Shown here one piece after another: positions 48,604-57,332 of a stretch of 64,000 bases of DNA (positions are counted from its first letter, which is position 1; each line of letters starts with the position of its first letter). This DNA comes from JAFDCJ01 sp964527835. GTDB lineage: Bacteria > Desulfobacterota > Desulfobacteria > Desulfobacterales > JAFDCJ01. The stretch is taken from contig CAZGNV010000011.1 of assembly GCA_964527835.1 (NCBI GenBank), positions 25,046 through 89,045 on the forward strand, read 5' to 3'. The notes beneath the pieces were generated by a model. It worked only from the letters and a program-made list of their open reading frames with translations. It was not told the origin of the DNA and searched no databases. The position numbers were made by a program, and so were the translations under genes.

Positions 48604-50590
48604 CTACGGCTATTTTGAAGAAACTCAGCTGGGAAAATCCCAGGATATCAAACTATTCAAGCGCCTTTTTGCATTTGTCAGGCCCTATCGGCGCATGCTG
48701 GCCGTCTCTATCGGCCTGGTGCTGCTGATCACGGTTTTGGACCTGGCACTGCCCTATGCCACCAAGATCGCCATTGACCGCTATATTGTGCCGGCGGCCC
48801 CCGCCGCCGGCGCCCGGCGAACATCGGTCTCGTCTTCCGAGATCCGCTACCTGCAGGTGGACGCCGCTGATCCCGAGGTGGCAAAAATCGTCCGCCAATA
48901 CCGCCGCCTGTTTACCGTCACGGACCAGACGGCCCGCATTTCCTATGGGGACCTGGTGCATGTGGCGAAGCAGGACCTGGCAGCGCTGCGCAAAAACGAC
49001 ATTGCCGGCCTGGGGGTTGTCACGGCGATTTTCCTGGCCCTGGTGGTATTCAACTTTGTATTCAATTTCATCCAGAAAATGATCATGGAAGTCGCCGGCC
49101 ACCAGATCATGCACGATCTGCGCATGGCGCTGTTCAGGCACATCCAGGATCTTTCCCTGGCCTTTTTTACCCGCAACCCGGTGGGCCGGCTGGTGACCCG
49201 CGTTACCAACGATGTGCAAAACATGCACGAACTGTTCACATCGGTTCTGTCCATGATTTTCAAGGACCTGTTTCTGCTGATCGGCATCGCCGTAGTGATG
49301 CTGGTCCTGAACTGGAAGCTGGCCCTGGTCTCTTTTGCCGTGCTGCCGCTGGTCCTGGCAGCCTCGCTGAGCTTTTCCAGACGCGCGCGCCATATTTTCC
49401 GGGAGCTGCGCGTTAAAATCGCCGAGATCAACACCCGTTTTTCGGAAACCATCGGCGGCATCCGGATCATCCAGCTGTTTCGCCAGGAAGCCAACAATTA
49501 TCGGCGCTTCCAGCAGCTCAATCATGAAAACTACCTGGCCGGCATGCGCCAGATCCACGTACTGGCGGTGTTCATGCCGCTCATTGAGCTGCTGGGGGTG
49601 GTCACCGCCGCCCTGGTCATATATTACGGCGGCTCGCGCGTGCTCAGCGGCAGCCTCAGCCTGGGAGCCCTGGTGGCGTTTATTTCCTACATCCGGATGT
49701 TTTTCCGTCCCATGCGCGACCTGGCGGAAAAATACAACATCGTCCAAAACGCCATGGCATCCGCCGAACGCATTTTTTTAATCCTGGACACCACCGACAA
49801 GCTGCCCGGCCCGGCGGGACGCGGCGTCCCGGTGGTCAGCCATATCGAAGAAATCCGTTTTGACAATGTCTCCTTCAGCTATACGGCCGACCAGCCGGTG
49901 TTGAAAAACGTCAGCTTTCGGATCAGCTCCGGGGAAACCGTAGGGGTGGTGGGGCCCACCGGGGCCGGCAAAACATCTTTGATCAACCTGATTGTGCGCT
50001 TTTATGACCCCGACGCCGGACGCGTGCTGCTCAACGGGCGCCGCCTGGCTGACTTTGCGCCTTCTTCGTTTCGCACCCGCATGGCCCTGGTGATGCAGGA
50101 TCCTTTTTTGTTTTCGGGAACCATCCGGGAAAACATCTTCGACGCCGATCATCCCCTCACCGAGCAGCTGGCAGACGAAGTTCTGGCGGCCTCCAACTGC
50201 AAACCCTTCATCGACCGGCTGCCCGACGGACTGGATACCATTCTGACCGAGGGGGGGGCATCGATTTCCAGCGGGGAGCGTCAGCTGATCGCGATTGCCA
50301 GGGCCTTTGCCCGGCGCCCCCAGTTGATCCTGTTTGACGAGGCCACCTCTTATGTCGATTCCGAGACGGAACAGCGAATTCAGCAGGCCCTTGAGAAACT
50401 GATGCACAACCGCACCGCGCTCATTGTCGCCCACCGGCTGTCAACCGTGCGCCGGGCCGACCGCATCCTGGTCATCAACCGGGGCCGGATCGTGGAAAGC
50501 GGCACCCATACCGAACTGATGCAGCAAAAGGGATTTTATTTCCGGCTGCACCAATGGCAGACAGGGGCAGAACCGGTGGTTGAGGCTTGA
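48593..50590 (+). CDS. ABC exporter half-transporter, catalytic partner
   Basis: 665 residues. The transmembrane domain has an added loop of about 80 residues between helices 1 and 2 (about 65-145, in the periplasm). The ATPase has Walker A GPTGAGKTS near 454 and Walker B LILFDEATS with the catalytic Glu. Its signature motif ISSGERQ departs from LSGGQ. This is the reverse of the upstream gene, so one composite ATP site of the heterodimer is active and the other is degenerate. It would work as a heterodimer with the 46843 protein. Confidence 0.9.
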   Translation: MRPDYGYFEETQLGKSQDIKLFKRLFAFVRPYRRMLAVSIGLVLLITVLDLALPYATKIAIDRYIVPAAPAAGARRTSVSSSEIRYLQVDAADPEVAKIVRQYRRLFTVTDQTARISYGDLVHVAKQDLAALRKNDIAGLGVVTAIFLALVVFNFVFNFIQKMIMEVAGHQIMHDLRMALFRHIQDLSLAFFTRNPVGRLVTRVTNDVQNMHELFTSVLSMIFKDLFLLIGIAVVMLVLNWKLALVSFAVLPLVLAASLSFSRRARHIFRELRVKIAEINTRFSETIGGIRIIQLFRQEANNYRRFQQLNHENYLAGMRQIHVLAVFMPLIELLGVVTAALVIYYGGSRVLSGSLSLGALVAFISYIRMFFRPMRDLAEKYNIVQNAMASAERIFLILDTTDKLPGPAGRGVPVVSHIEEIRFDNVSFSYTADQPVLKNVSFRISSGETVGVVGPTGAGKTSLINLIVRFYDPDAGRVLLNGRRLADFAPSSFRTRMALVMQDPFLFSGTIRENIFDADHPLTEQLADEVLAASNCKPFIDRLPDGLDTILTEGGASISSGERQLIAIARAFARRPQLILFDEATSYVDSETEQRIQQALEKLMHNRTALIVAHRLSTVRRADRILVINRGRIVESGTHTELMQQKGFYFRLHQWQTGAEPVVEA

Positions 50591-50634
50591 ACCGCGGGGA
50601 CGCTCCAGGCTGCCGGCAAGGGCAATAAATTTTC

Positions 50635-50663
50635 TTGCCAAATTCAAAAGCAAATGCTATGGG
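50635..50663 (+). promoter_or_regulatory. extended -10 promoter for fhs
   Basis: TTGCCA (50635-50640), 17 bases, TGCTATGGG with the extended TGn motif (-10 at 50658-50663). The leader is about 155 bases long and no known riboswitch was recognised in it. Confidence 0.55.
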
Positions 50664-50824
50664 TATCAACTTATGCACTTCACTGCACATTTTTATGTCG
50701 CAGCTGCAAGCAAAAAACCGGCTGATCAGGTTACATACAGCCAAAGGCCGTCACCCGATCAGCAAGCGGACAAATCGCCTGATAGGCGCAATCATGCAAA
50801 CTTTATTGAAAGGAGGATGTGACC

Positions 50825-52588
50825 ATGCCTTATGATGCCGTAAACATGCAAGACTGGCAGATTTCCGAAGCTGCGGAGAAAAACATGCCTTCCCCTGAGG
50901 AATGGCGGGAAAAACTGGGACTGGAAAAAAACGAAATTCTTCCCATGGGCCGGTTGGCAAAACTGGATTTTATGAAAATCATCAACCGCCTGCAGGACAA
51001 ACCCGATGGCAAATACATCGAAGTGACCGCCATCACCCCCACTCCCCTGGGGGAAGGAAAAAGCACCACTTCCTGCGGCCTGATGGAAGGCCTCGGCAAA
51101 CGCGGCGTGAACGTCGGCGGCGCCCTGAGGCAGCCTTCCGGCGGCCCCACGATGAACGTCAAGGGCACGGCGGCCGGCGGCGGCAACTCCCTGCTGATCC
51201 CCATGACCGAGTTTTCCCTGGGCCTGACCGGCGACATCAATGACATCATGAACGCCCACAACCTGGCCATGGTGGCCCTGACCGCCCGCATGCAGCACGA
51301 ACGCAACTACAACGACGAGCAGCTGCAGCGTCTGACCGGCATGCGCCGGCTCGACATCGATCCCACCCGGGTGGAATTCGGCTGGATCCTGGACTTTTGC
51401 GCCCAGGCCCTGCGCAACATCGTCATCGGATTGGGCGGCCGTTTCGACGGGTTCACCATGCAGTCCAAATTCGGCATTGCCGTGGGCTCCGAGTGCATGG
51501 CCATCCTGTCGGTGATCCGGGACCTGGCGGACCTGAAAAAACGGCTCAATGAAATCACCCTGGCCTTTGACAAAAGCGGCAACGCGGTCACCACCGGCGA
51601 CCTGGAAGTTGGCAATGCCATGACCGCCTTCATGCGCAACACCATCAACCCGACCCTGATGTGCACCGCCGAGTACAACCCCTGCATGGTGCATGCCGGG
51701 CCGTTTGCCAACATCGCCGTGGGGCAGTCTTCGATCATCGCCGATCGCATCGGACTGAAGATGTTCGACTACCACGTAACCGAAAGCGGTTTTGCCGCCG
51801 ACATCGGGTTTGAAAAATTCTGGAACGTCAAATGCCGCTTCAGCGGCCTGAAACCCCATGTTTCCGTTCTGACCAGCACCATCCGGGCGCTGAAAATGCA
51901 CGGCGGCGGACCGAAGGTGGTTGCCGGCATCGCGCTGCCGGAAGAATACACCAAGGAAAACCTGGAGCTGGTGGAAAAGGGCTGCGAGAACATGGTCCAT
52001 CACATCAACACCATCCGCAAGGCCGGCATCAATCCGGTGGTCTGCGTCAACCGCTTTTACACCGACACCGATGCGGAAGTGGCCATTGTCAAAAAGGCCG
52101 CCGAAGCCGCCGGCGCCCGTTGTGCGGAGTCCAAGCACTGGGAACTGGGCGGTGAAGGGGCCCTGGAGTTCGCCGATGCAGTCCTCGATGCCTGCAAGGA
52201 AGAAAACGACTTCAAATTCCTGTATCCCCTGGAAATGAAGCTCAGGGACCGGGTGGAGCTCATTGCCAAGGAAGTCTACGGCGCCGACGGCGTCACCTGG
52301 ACTCCCAATGCGGAAGCCAAGGCCAAGATGCTGGAAAGTGATCCCAAGTATGCGGATTTTGCCACCATGATGGTCAAAACCCATCTGAGCCTGACCCATG
52401 ATCCGGTTCTCAAAGGGGTTCCCAAGGGCTGGACCCTGCCGATTCAAGACGTGCTGATCTATTCCGGCGCCAAGTTTCTGTGCCCCTGTGCCGGCACCAT
52501 CAGCCTGATGCCCGGCACCGGTTCCAACCCGGCCTTCAGACGGGTGGACGTGGACGTGGAAACCGGCAAGGTGACCGGCCTGTTCTAG
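50825..52588 (+). CDS. fhs: formate-tetrahydrofolate ligase
   Basis: 587 residues from the ATG at 50825 (AGGAGG 8 bases upstream). P-loop-like TPTPLGEGKSTT near residue 73 and the diagnostic GGGPKVVAG, NPVVCVNRF and CPCAGTISLMPGTG stretches are intact. It joins formate to THF with ATP, the first step of the methyl branch of the reductive acetyl-CoA pathway. It can also run backwards in acetate-oxidising sulfate reducers. It stands alone here, with its own promoter and a strong terminator. Confidence 0.97.
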   Translation: MPYDAVNMQDWQISEAAEKNMPSPEEWREKLGLEKNEILPMGRLAKLDFMKIINRLQDKPDGKYIEVTAITPTPLGEGKSTTSCGLMEGLGKRGVNVGGALRQPSGGPTMNVKGTAAGGGNSLLIPMTEFSLGLTGDINDIMNAHNLAMVALTARMQHERNYNDEQLQRLTGMRRLDIDPTRVEFGWILDFCAQALRNIVIGLGGRFDGFTMQSKFGIAVGSECMAILSVIRDLADLKKRLNEITLAFDKSGNAVTTGDLEVGNAMTAFMRNTINPTLMCTAEYNPCMVHAGPFANIAVGQSSIIADRIGLKMFDYHVTESGFAADIGFEKFWNVKCRFSGLKPHVSVLTSTIRALKMHGGGPKVVAGIALPEEYTKENLELVEKGCENMVHHINTIRKAGINPVVCVNRFYTDTDAEVAIVKKAAEAAGARCAESKHWELGGEGALEFADAVLDACKEENDFKFLYPLEMKLRDRVELIAKEVYGADGVTWTPNAEAKAKMLESDPKYADFATMMVKTHLSLTHDPVLKGVPKGWTLPIQDVLIYSGAKFLCPCAGTISLMPGTGSNPAFRRVDVDVETGKVTGLF

Positions 52589-52610
52589 CCGTCCAAAGTA
52601 TCTAACATGT

Positions 52611-52647
52611 GGGGACCGGATCTTTCATCCGGTCCCCCTTTTTTTTT
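52611..52647 (+). terminator. rho-independent terminator after fhs
   Basis: GGGGACCGGAT and ATCCGGTCCCC form an 11-bp perfect stem around a short loop, followed by about nine T residues. The strongest terminator in the right half of the window. Confidence 0.92.
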
Positions 52648-52679
52648 CAATGCATTTTGCTTCTATTAAATTGTGATGG

Positions 52680-52704
52680 GCTCGTACAAAGTCAATTTTG
52701 AGTG
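52680..52704. repeat. end fragment of hairpin repeat family A
   Basis: GGGCTCGTACAAAGTCAATTTTGAG, one base changed from the family A terminus. It lies just after the fhs terminator; a GAACCTTGAACCCTGCACC simple repeat follows at 52722-52743. Confidence 0.55.
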
Positions 52705-52749
52705 TTCCTTTAACCATGCACCTTGAACCTTGAACCCTGCACCTTAGTC

Positions 52750-54354
52750 ATGCGTGTTTTACTGATCAACCCCTTCTATCCCATCTCCGAAACCCCCTCC
52801 CCCCCACTGGGGCTGGCCTACCTGGCTGCCGCCCTGCGCCAGGCCGGCATCGAGGTGAAAATCCTGGACCTGGTCGTGTTTCCCTACCGCCGCTGCCTGC
52901 TGCAGGACCTGCTTGAAGATTTCAATCCCCGGATGGTGGGCATTACCGCCGTCACCATGACCTTTGACAGCGCCATGGGCGTCCTGCGGGATATAAAAGA
53001 AATCAACGACCGGATCGTCACGGTGATGGGAGGTCCCCACGTGACCTTTTGTGCACGGCAGACCCTTGAAGATCACCCTTCGCTGGATATCGCCGTGCTC
53101 GGCGAAGGTGAGCACAGCCTGGTGGAGCTGGCCCGGGCGGTAGAAAAGGGCCATGACCTGTCACCGGTCAGGGGCATCGCCTATCGCCGGCAGACCCATA
53201 TCTGTGTGACCGCCAGAAGGCCGTTCATCGAAAACCTGGATGCACTGCCGCTGCCGGCCCGGGATCTGCTGCCCCTGGGAAGATACCGGGCATTGTCGAT
53301 GCCCGTCAGCATGACCACCAGCCGCGGCTGTCCGTTCAAGTGCATTTTCTGCGTGGGCCGCAAAATGGTGGGAGCCCGGGTGCGCTACCGCAATCCGGTG
53401 GCGGTGGTCGATGAGCTTGAATATCTGAGCCGCCTGGATTTTCACCAGATCAATATTGCCGATGATCTTTTTACCGCCAACCGCAGACACTGCCTGGCGG
53501 TTTGCGAAGCAATCATCCGGCGCAGGCTGAAGGTAACCTGGACATCTTTTGCCCGGGTGGACACCGTTTCAAAGGAACTGCTGACCGCCATGAAGGCCGC
53601 CGGCTGCCGGGCGGTCAGTTTCGGCATTGAATCAGCCAACCCGCAAATTCTGAAAACCATTAAAAAAGGCATCACCCTGGACCAGGTGGTCAGCGCGGTC
53701 ACCCAGTGCACCGAAGCCGGAATTACTCCCTATGCCTCCTTTATCCTCGGTCTGCCGGGGGAAACCCCGCAAACCATAAGGGAAACCATGGATTTCGGCA
53801 AACGGCTCAAGGACCTGGGCCTGGGCTACGGGTTTCACCTGCTGGCGCCGTTTCCGGGCACCGAAGTCCGCGAAAAAAGCGAGCACTATGGAATCAGGCT
53901 CCTGACCGACGACTGGTCCCGGTATCACGCCAATCGCGCCATCGTTGAAACGGCAGCGGTCAACCGCCGGATGCTTGATGAAATCGTGATCGCCTGGGAA
54001 AATGAATACAATCAACTGCTCGGGGACATAGAAAAGCGCATGGCGCATAACCAGGCCACCCCGTCGGAAGTCCAGGAACTCGAAAATCTGCAGCGCATTG
54101 TAACGACCTATGACCTGATGATGGAGGAGACCATCGAAAAAAAAGGGACCTGGCGCATTGAAAATCCGCCGCTTTCTCCCGGCGAAGCCATTGCCGGGCT
54201 GCTCGACCGCATCGGCGGCAATCCGCGAGCCGATATGGATGGGCTGCAAGCAACCCTTCGCAATGCACTCGCCCGGGGGTATTTGGAATATCGGGAAAAA
54301 GACGGGCACATCCAGTGGGCATGGAAAGACTTCATTGAGCGCGATGCCGCCTGA
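52750..54354 (+). CDS. B12-binding radical SAM protein (second copy, no TPR)
   Basis: 534 residues from the ATG at 52750 (MRVLLINPFYP), the usual start of the cobalamin fold. The B12 domain spans about 1-150 (VMGGPHVTF, then LGEGEHSLVELA). The cluster site CPFKCIFC starts at about residue 194, the same position as in the protein at 39170. SAM-binding follows in FGIESANPQI. The C-terminal 130 residues are helical and end with an acidic and aromatic DGHIQWAWKD. It probably methylates or cyclises a lipid or cofactor. No biosynthetic neighbour identifies the substrate. Confidence 0.87.
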   Translation: MRVLLINPFYPISETPSPPLGLAYLAAALRQAGIEVKILDLVVFPYRRCLLQDLLEDFNPRMVGITAVTMTFDSAMGVLRDIKEINDRIVTVMGGPHVTFCARQTLEDHPSLDIAVLGEGEHSLVELARAVEKGHDLSPVRGIAYRRQTHICVTARRPFIENLDALPLPARDLLPLGRYRALSMPVSMTTSRGCPFKCIFCVGRKMVGARVRYRNPVAVVDELEYLSRLDFHQINIADDLFTANRRHCLAVCEAIIRRRLKVTWTSFARVDTVSKELLTAMKAAGCRAVSFGIESANPQILKTIKKGITLDQVVSAVTQCTEAGITPYASFILGLPGETPQTIRETMDFGKRLKDLGLGYGFHLLAPFPGTEVREKSEHYGIRLLTDDWSRYHANRAIVETAAVNRRMLDEIVIAWENEYNQLLGDIEKRMAHNQATPSEVQELENLQRIVTTYDLMMEETIEKKGTWRIENPPLSPGEAIAGLLDRIGGNPRADMDGLQATLRNALARGYLEYREKDGHIQWAWKDFIERDAA

Positions 54355-54375
54355 AAGCCATGGCTGCGTCAGGCA

Positions 54376-55227
54376 TCAGGACATCAGGGTATCGGCCAAT
54401 TTTTCAACGCCCTCGCGGGTCTGTTCAGCCAAAGCTTCGATATGGGTGGGTTTGAGTTCAAGCCGGTCGGTTACTGCCGCATCCGGTTCGATGGCAACGG
54501 CTTGCCCAAGTTTGCCGAAGCCCAGCATCAGCACCAGAACATTGGCGACGTGGACGATGTCGCTCAGGGTGCAATGCTGTTCACAGGTTTCCGGGTTGTG
54601 ATGCCAGCTGACAGCGTTGACAAGATCTTCGGGAAAAGCCCATTTTTTCAGTATGCGCGCCCCGATCTGGGCATGGTCGATTCCCAGAACAATAAACTCG
54701 GCCAATTCAAAGGCAATGCCTTTTTCCACCATCTGTCGGATCTGCTGCAAGTCCTCCTGGACAAATCCACCCAGTACCAGTTTGCCGATGTCATGCAGCA
54801 GGGCCGCGGTGAACACCTCTTCGGCCTCGGAAATTTTCAACGTTTTGACCAGGGTCTCGGCGGCCACCGAGGCCGCAATTGAATGCCGCCACAGTTCACC
54901 GCCGGGAAGATCGTAGCCGGGTACCGGCTTTTTCATCATCGTACTCATGCACATGGTCATTACCAGCTGCAGCAACCGCTTCCATCCCAGCATCATGACC
55001 GCCTGCCGCACGGAGCTGACTTTGGAAGGGATGCCGAAATAGGCCGAGTTGGTCAGTTTAAGGATGTTGGCCGTAAGTCCCGGATCATAGCGCAAGACCT
55101 CTTCGATCTGGAATGCCGATGAATCCGGGTCATCCAGCAGACGCAGCAATTTTGCCGCTGTCGCCGGCATGCCCGGAAAAGCCCTGACCTGGCCCATGAT
55201 GCGTTTGATCTTTTCCTGATTTTCCAT
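54376..55227 (-). CDS. HDOD-domain signalling protein
   Basis: 283 residues from the ATG at 55227 (GGAAGGTGAG upstream). The HDOD fold appears in VRAFPGMPATAAKLLRLLDD, RYDPGLTANILKLTNSAYFG and AALLHDIGKLVLG. The HD pair of true phosphohydrolases is kept at LLHDIGK, though the family is usually non-catalytic. HDOD proteins tie cell-cycle, motility or stress responses to c-di-GMP or kinases. The C-terminus (about 215-283) is helical. It converges with the radical SAM gene. Confidence 0.88.
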   Translation of the reverse strand: MENQEKIKRIMGQVRAFPGMPATAAKLLRLLDDPDSSAFQIEEVLRYDPGLTANILKLTNSAYFGIPSKVSSVRQAVMMLGWKRLLQLVMTMCMSTMMKKPVPGYDLPGGELWRHSIAASVAAETLVKTLKISEAEEVFTAALLHDIGKLVLGGFVQEDLQQIRQMVEKGIAFELAEFIVLGIDHAQIGARILKKWAFPEDLVNAVSWHHNPETCEQHCTLSDIVHVANVLVLMLGFGKLGQAVAIEPDAAVTDRLELKPTHIEALAEQTREGVEKLADTLMS

Positions 55228-55373
55228 TCTCACCTTCCTGTGTCGGCAGCGAATCATCATTCGATCTGCCAGCGGTGTCGCCAGCCGTGGTCAGACGGCC
55301 ACACTAAAGGCACGGGAACTTGGGGTGGGGGCCCGTGATCCGGACAACAGGCGCTAATTGAAGAATAGGCGGG

Positions 55374-55871
55374 TCAGGGCTGCGGAGGATAGAAGTCAAG
55401 AATCCTCTGCACGGCAATCATGATGACATCCTGCTTTTCTTCGGGCGTCATGTGATGAAACAGGTCGGCCCGGCTTTCGCCCCACCAGACTTCTGCGTTG
55501 GTTTTGGTATCATAGACCGCCAGCTTCAGTCGGCCGACTTCATAGACCTCGTAATCGACCTTCAGCACTGTCAGATCGGCCTGCTTATACCTTCCCCCGT
55601 ACATGACAAAATAGACATCGGGGTGCTCGGAGGTTCGTCTCAATCCACGGGCCTGCAAATGTTTGTCCACCGTTTCTTCGATCCTGATGCGGTTGAACCG
55701 TTCAATATTCAAGGTCCCGGGCATGCTCACCCAGTCATAGGTTTGAACCCGCTGGAAGTCAAAATCCACGTCGTAATCAAAGGTAACCCTGTGCTCGCTA
55801 GGACGGGGGGAGGCACAGCCGACAGCGAGGGCCACCAGGCATACAAGCATCCAGACACGCAGCGATTTCAT
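55374..55871 (-). CDS. DUF4136-family lipoprotein
   Basis: 165 residues. Signal peptide ends in the lipobox AVGCA (Cys19). The mature domain shows TFDYDVDFDFQRVQTYDW, PDVYFVMYGGRYKQ and AEVWWGESRADL, as I recall for DUF4136 outer-membrane lipoproteins. Function unknown. It has its own promoter with CATAAT. No operon partner. Confidence 0.82.
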   Translation of the reverse strand: MKSLRVWMLVCLVALAVGCASPRPSEHRVTFDYDVDFDFQRVQTYDWVSMPGTLNIERFNRIRIEETVDKHLQARGLRRTSEHPDVYFVMYGGRYKQADLTVLKVDYEVYEVGRLKLAVYDTKTNAEVWWGESRADLFHHMTPEEKQDVIMIAVQRILDFYPPQP

Positions 55872-55930
55872 TTAAAAACCTTCCTTTCAACCTGCCACTG
55901 TGAATGTATAGCGATCCACCTGATATTTAC

Positions 55931-55960
55931 ATTATGCCAACAATATAAGGCAGATGTCAA
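55931..55960 (-). promoter_or_regulatory. sigma70-type promoter for the DUF4136 lipoprotein
   Basis: On the minus strand TTGACA (55960-55955), 18 bases, CATAAT (55936-55931), about 60 bases before the ATG at 55871. Confidence 0.65.
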
Positions 55961-55988
55961 ATTTTTATTCAGGCACCCCTGACGCAAC

Positions 55989-56024
55989 GCGGCCGCCGTC
56001 ACACGGTCATGTGACGGCGGCCGC
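55989..56024. terminator. perfect 14-bp hairpin after the HMG-CoA-lyase-like gene
   Basis: GCGGCCGCCGTCAC and GTGACGGCGGCCGC pair perfectly around an 8-base loop, directly downstream of the stop at 56054. No T-tract, but the stem is very stable. Confidence 0.55.
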
Positions 56025-56053
56025 CTGGATGTCGGTGAATATGGCCCGCTCTT

Positions 56054-57220
56054 TCAGGGCCGATAGGCTTCCGGCAGCTCGGGTTCGGGATTCCAATCTG
56101 CCGGCCAGCACTGTCCCGGGGCCTCGCCCAGTTTTTCCTTGCGCTTTTTGAGCCCGGGACGCGCAAACTGCGGGTGTCCCTCCTTCAGCGTCCGGCCGTT
56201 GATAATGGCCTCGGAGCGCAGCCGGCGGCCGATGGTTTTTTCCATCTGCCGCCCCAGCCACAAAACGCGGTCCACATCCCAGCCGTGTTCGATGCCCATC
56301 TCATCGATCTGCACCAGAGTATCTTCCAGGGTCACCAGCCCTACATAACGCGGGTCTTCATAATAATAGTCCCCGGTGCCTTTTACGGGGCAGTCGTCCA
56401 GGAAATTGGCCGGCTGACCGCCCAGCCCCCCCATGGTGGCCTCGAAATGGGTAATGCCGGCCTGCAGGGCTGCCAGAATCGAAGCCGAAGCGACGCGTTT
56501 GGTCTCGTGAAAATGGGCGATGTGCAGATCGGTAATGGGGATCTCGTCGAGAATCATCGAAAAATAGCGGTAAACATCGGCTGCCGACGCACTGCCGTCA
56601 TGATCCGCATGTTCGATATCATGGGCGCCGATTTCCAGCCAGCGCTTGGTGAATTTCACCGCGTCTTTCAGATCGGTGGCCCCGCCGATGGGGCTGCCCC
56701 AGATGGTGCTGACCGTACCGCACATCTTCATGCCGGCATCATTGCACTTTTTAATGCAGCGCTCGGCTTCCTTCCAGTAATCCGGCAAGGTGGTGCCGGA
56801 GTTGGCAAAATGATGCTCCTCCTCGGTGGACACCATCATCAACAAACGGTCCGGACCGATGCCCCTTTTTCGCAGTTCAATGGCCCGGTCCACGGCCCCC
56901 TCCCGGATGGTGATGACCGTAAAGGTGATGTCATCATAATTGACGCCTTTTCGCTGGCAGCGCTGTTTGAAACGATCGCTGCGCACATGGGCCAGCAGCT
57001 CTTCGGCATCCCTGAACTGCGGCATCAGAAAAGGGTTGCCCAGGTTGGTCACCTCGATGTCACGGCAGCCGGCAAAAATCAATTCTTCCAGGTAAAACTT
57101 CTTGGCGGCCGTGGAGATGAATTTTTCCTCATGTTGAAATCCATCGCGCACGGTGATGTCTCCGATGGTCACTTTTTTCGGCATGCGGGGGAAAATTTTC
57201 CAATAATCATGTTCGCTCAT
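56054..57220 (-). CDS. HMG-CoA-lyase-like (pyruvate carboxyltransferase family) enzyme
   Basis: 388 residues from the ATG at 57220. TIM-barrel signatures: ITVRDGFQHEEK near residue 21 (the conserved Arg-Asp and Gln/Glu), GTVSTIWGSPIGG, IEHADHDG, and the metal-binding HFHETKR. The GLGGQPANF loop has Gln where HMG-CoA lyases have the catalytic Cys of GGCPYA. So it may cleave or condense a different 3-hydroxyacyl substrate. It starts 112 bases after the hydratase gene, with a C repeat between, and likely shares its promoter at 58207. Confidence 0.8.
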   Translation of the reverse strand: MSEHDYWKIFPRMPKKVTIGDITVRDGFQHEEKFISTAAKKFYLEELIFAGCRDIEVTNLGNPFLMPQFRDAEELLAHVRSDRFKQRCQRKGVNYDDITFTVITIREGAVDRAIELRKRGIGPDRLLMMVSTEEEHHFANSGTTLPDYWKEAERCIKKCNDAGMKMCGTVSTIWGSPIGGATDLKDAVKFTKRWLEIGAHDIEHADHDGSASAADVYRYFSMILDEIPITDLHIAHFHETKRVASASILAALQAGITHFEATMGGLGGQPANFLDDCPVKGTGDYYYEDPRYVGLVTLEDTLVQIDEMGIEHGWDVDRVLWLGRQMEKTIGRRLRSEAIINGRTLKEGHPQFARPGLKKRKEKLGEAPGQCWPADWNPEPELPEAYRP

Positions 57221-57282
57221 AACGATTGTGAGCCTCCTTTCCATAAATTAAAAGGATGTAACTTGTTGACAGTTGCGATCAG

Positions 57283-57328
57283 CCGCGCAATATGCATTTT
57301 GATTTCGCTCCCGGTGTCCATTTGGGGC
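57283..57328. repeat. repeat family C copy 2
   Basis: CGCGCAATATGCATTTTGAT, CGCTC and CCGGTGTCCATTTGGGGC relate it to 23467 and 63893. It lies just after the enoyl-CoA hydratase stop, in the gap before the lyase-like gene. Confidence 0.65.
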
Positions 57329-57332
57329 ATAT

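Noticed and set aside
50664..50824. A known riboswitch (THF, cobalamin) in the fhs leader.
   Set aside because: No conserved cobalamin or THF motif was recognised by eye.
50792..52447. A 551-codon open frame on the minus strand opposite fhs.
   Set aside because: fhs is certain by motifs. The antisense peptide is His/Gly-rich with no domain, as seen opposite other GC-rich genes.
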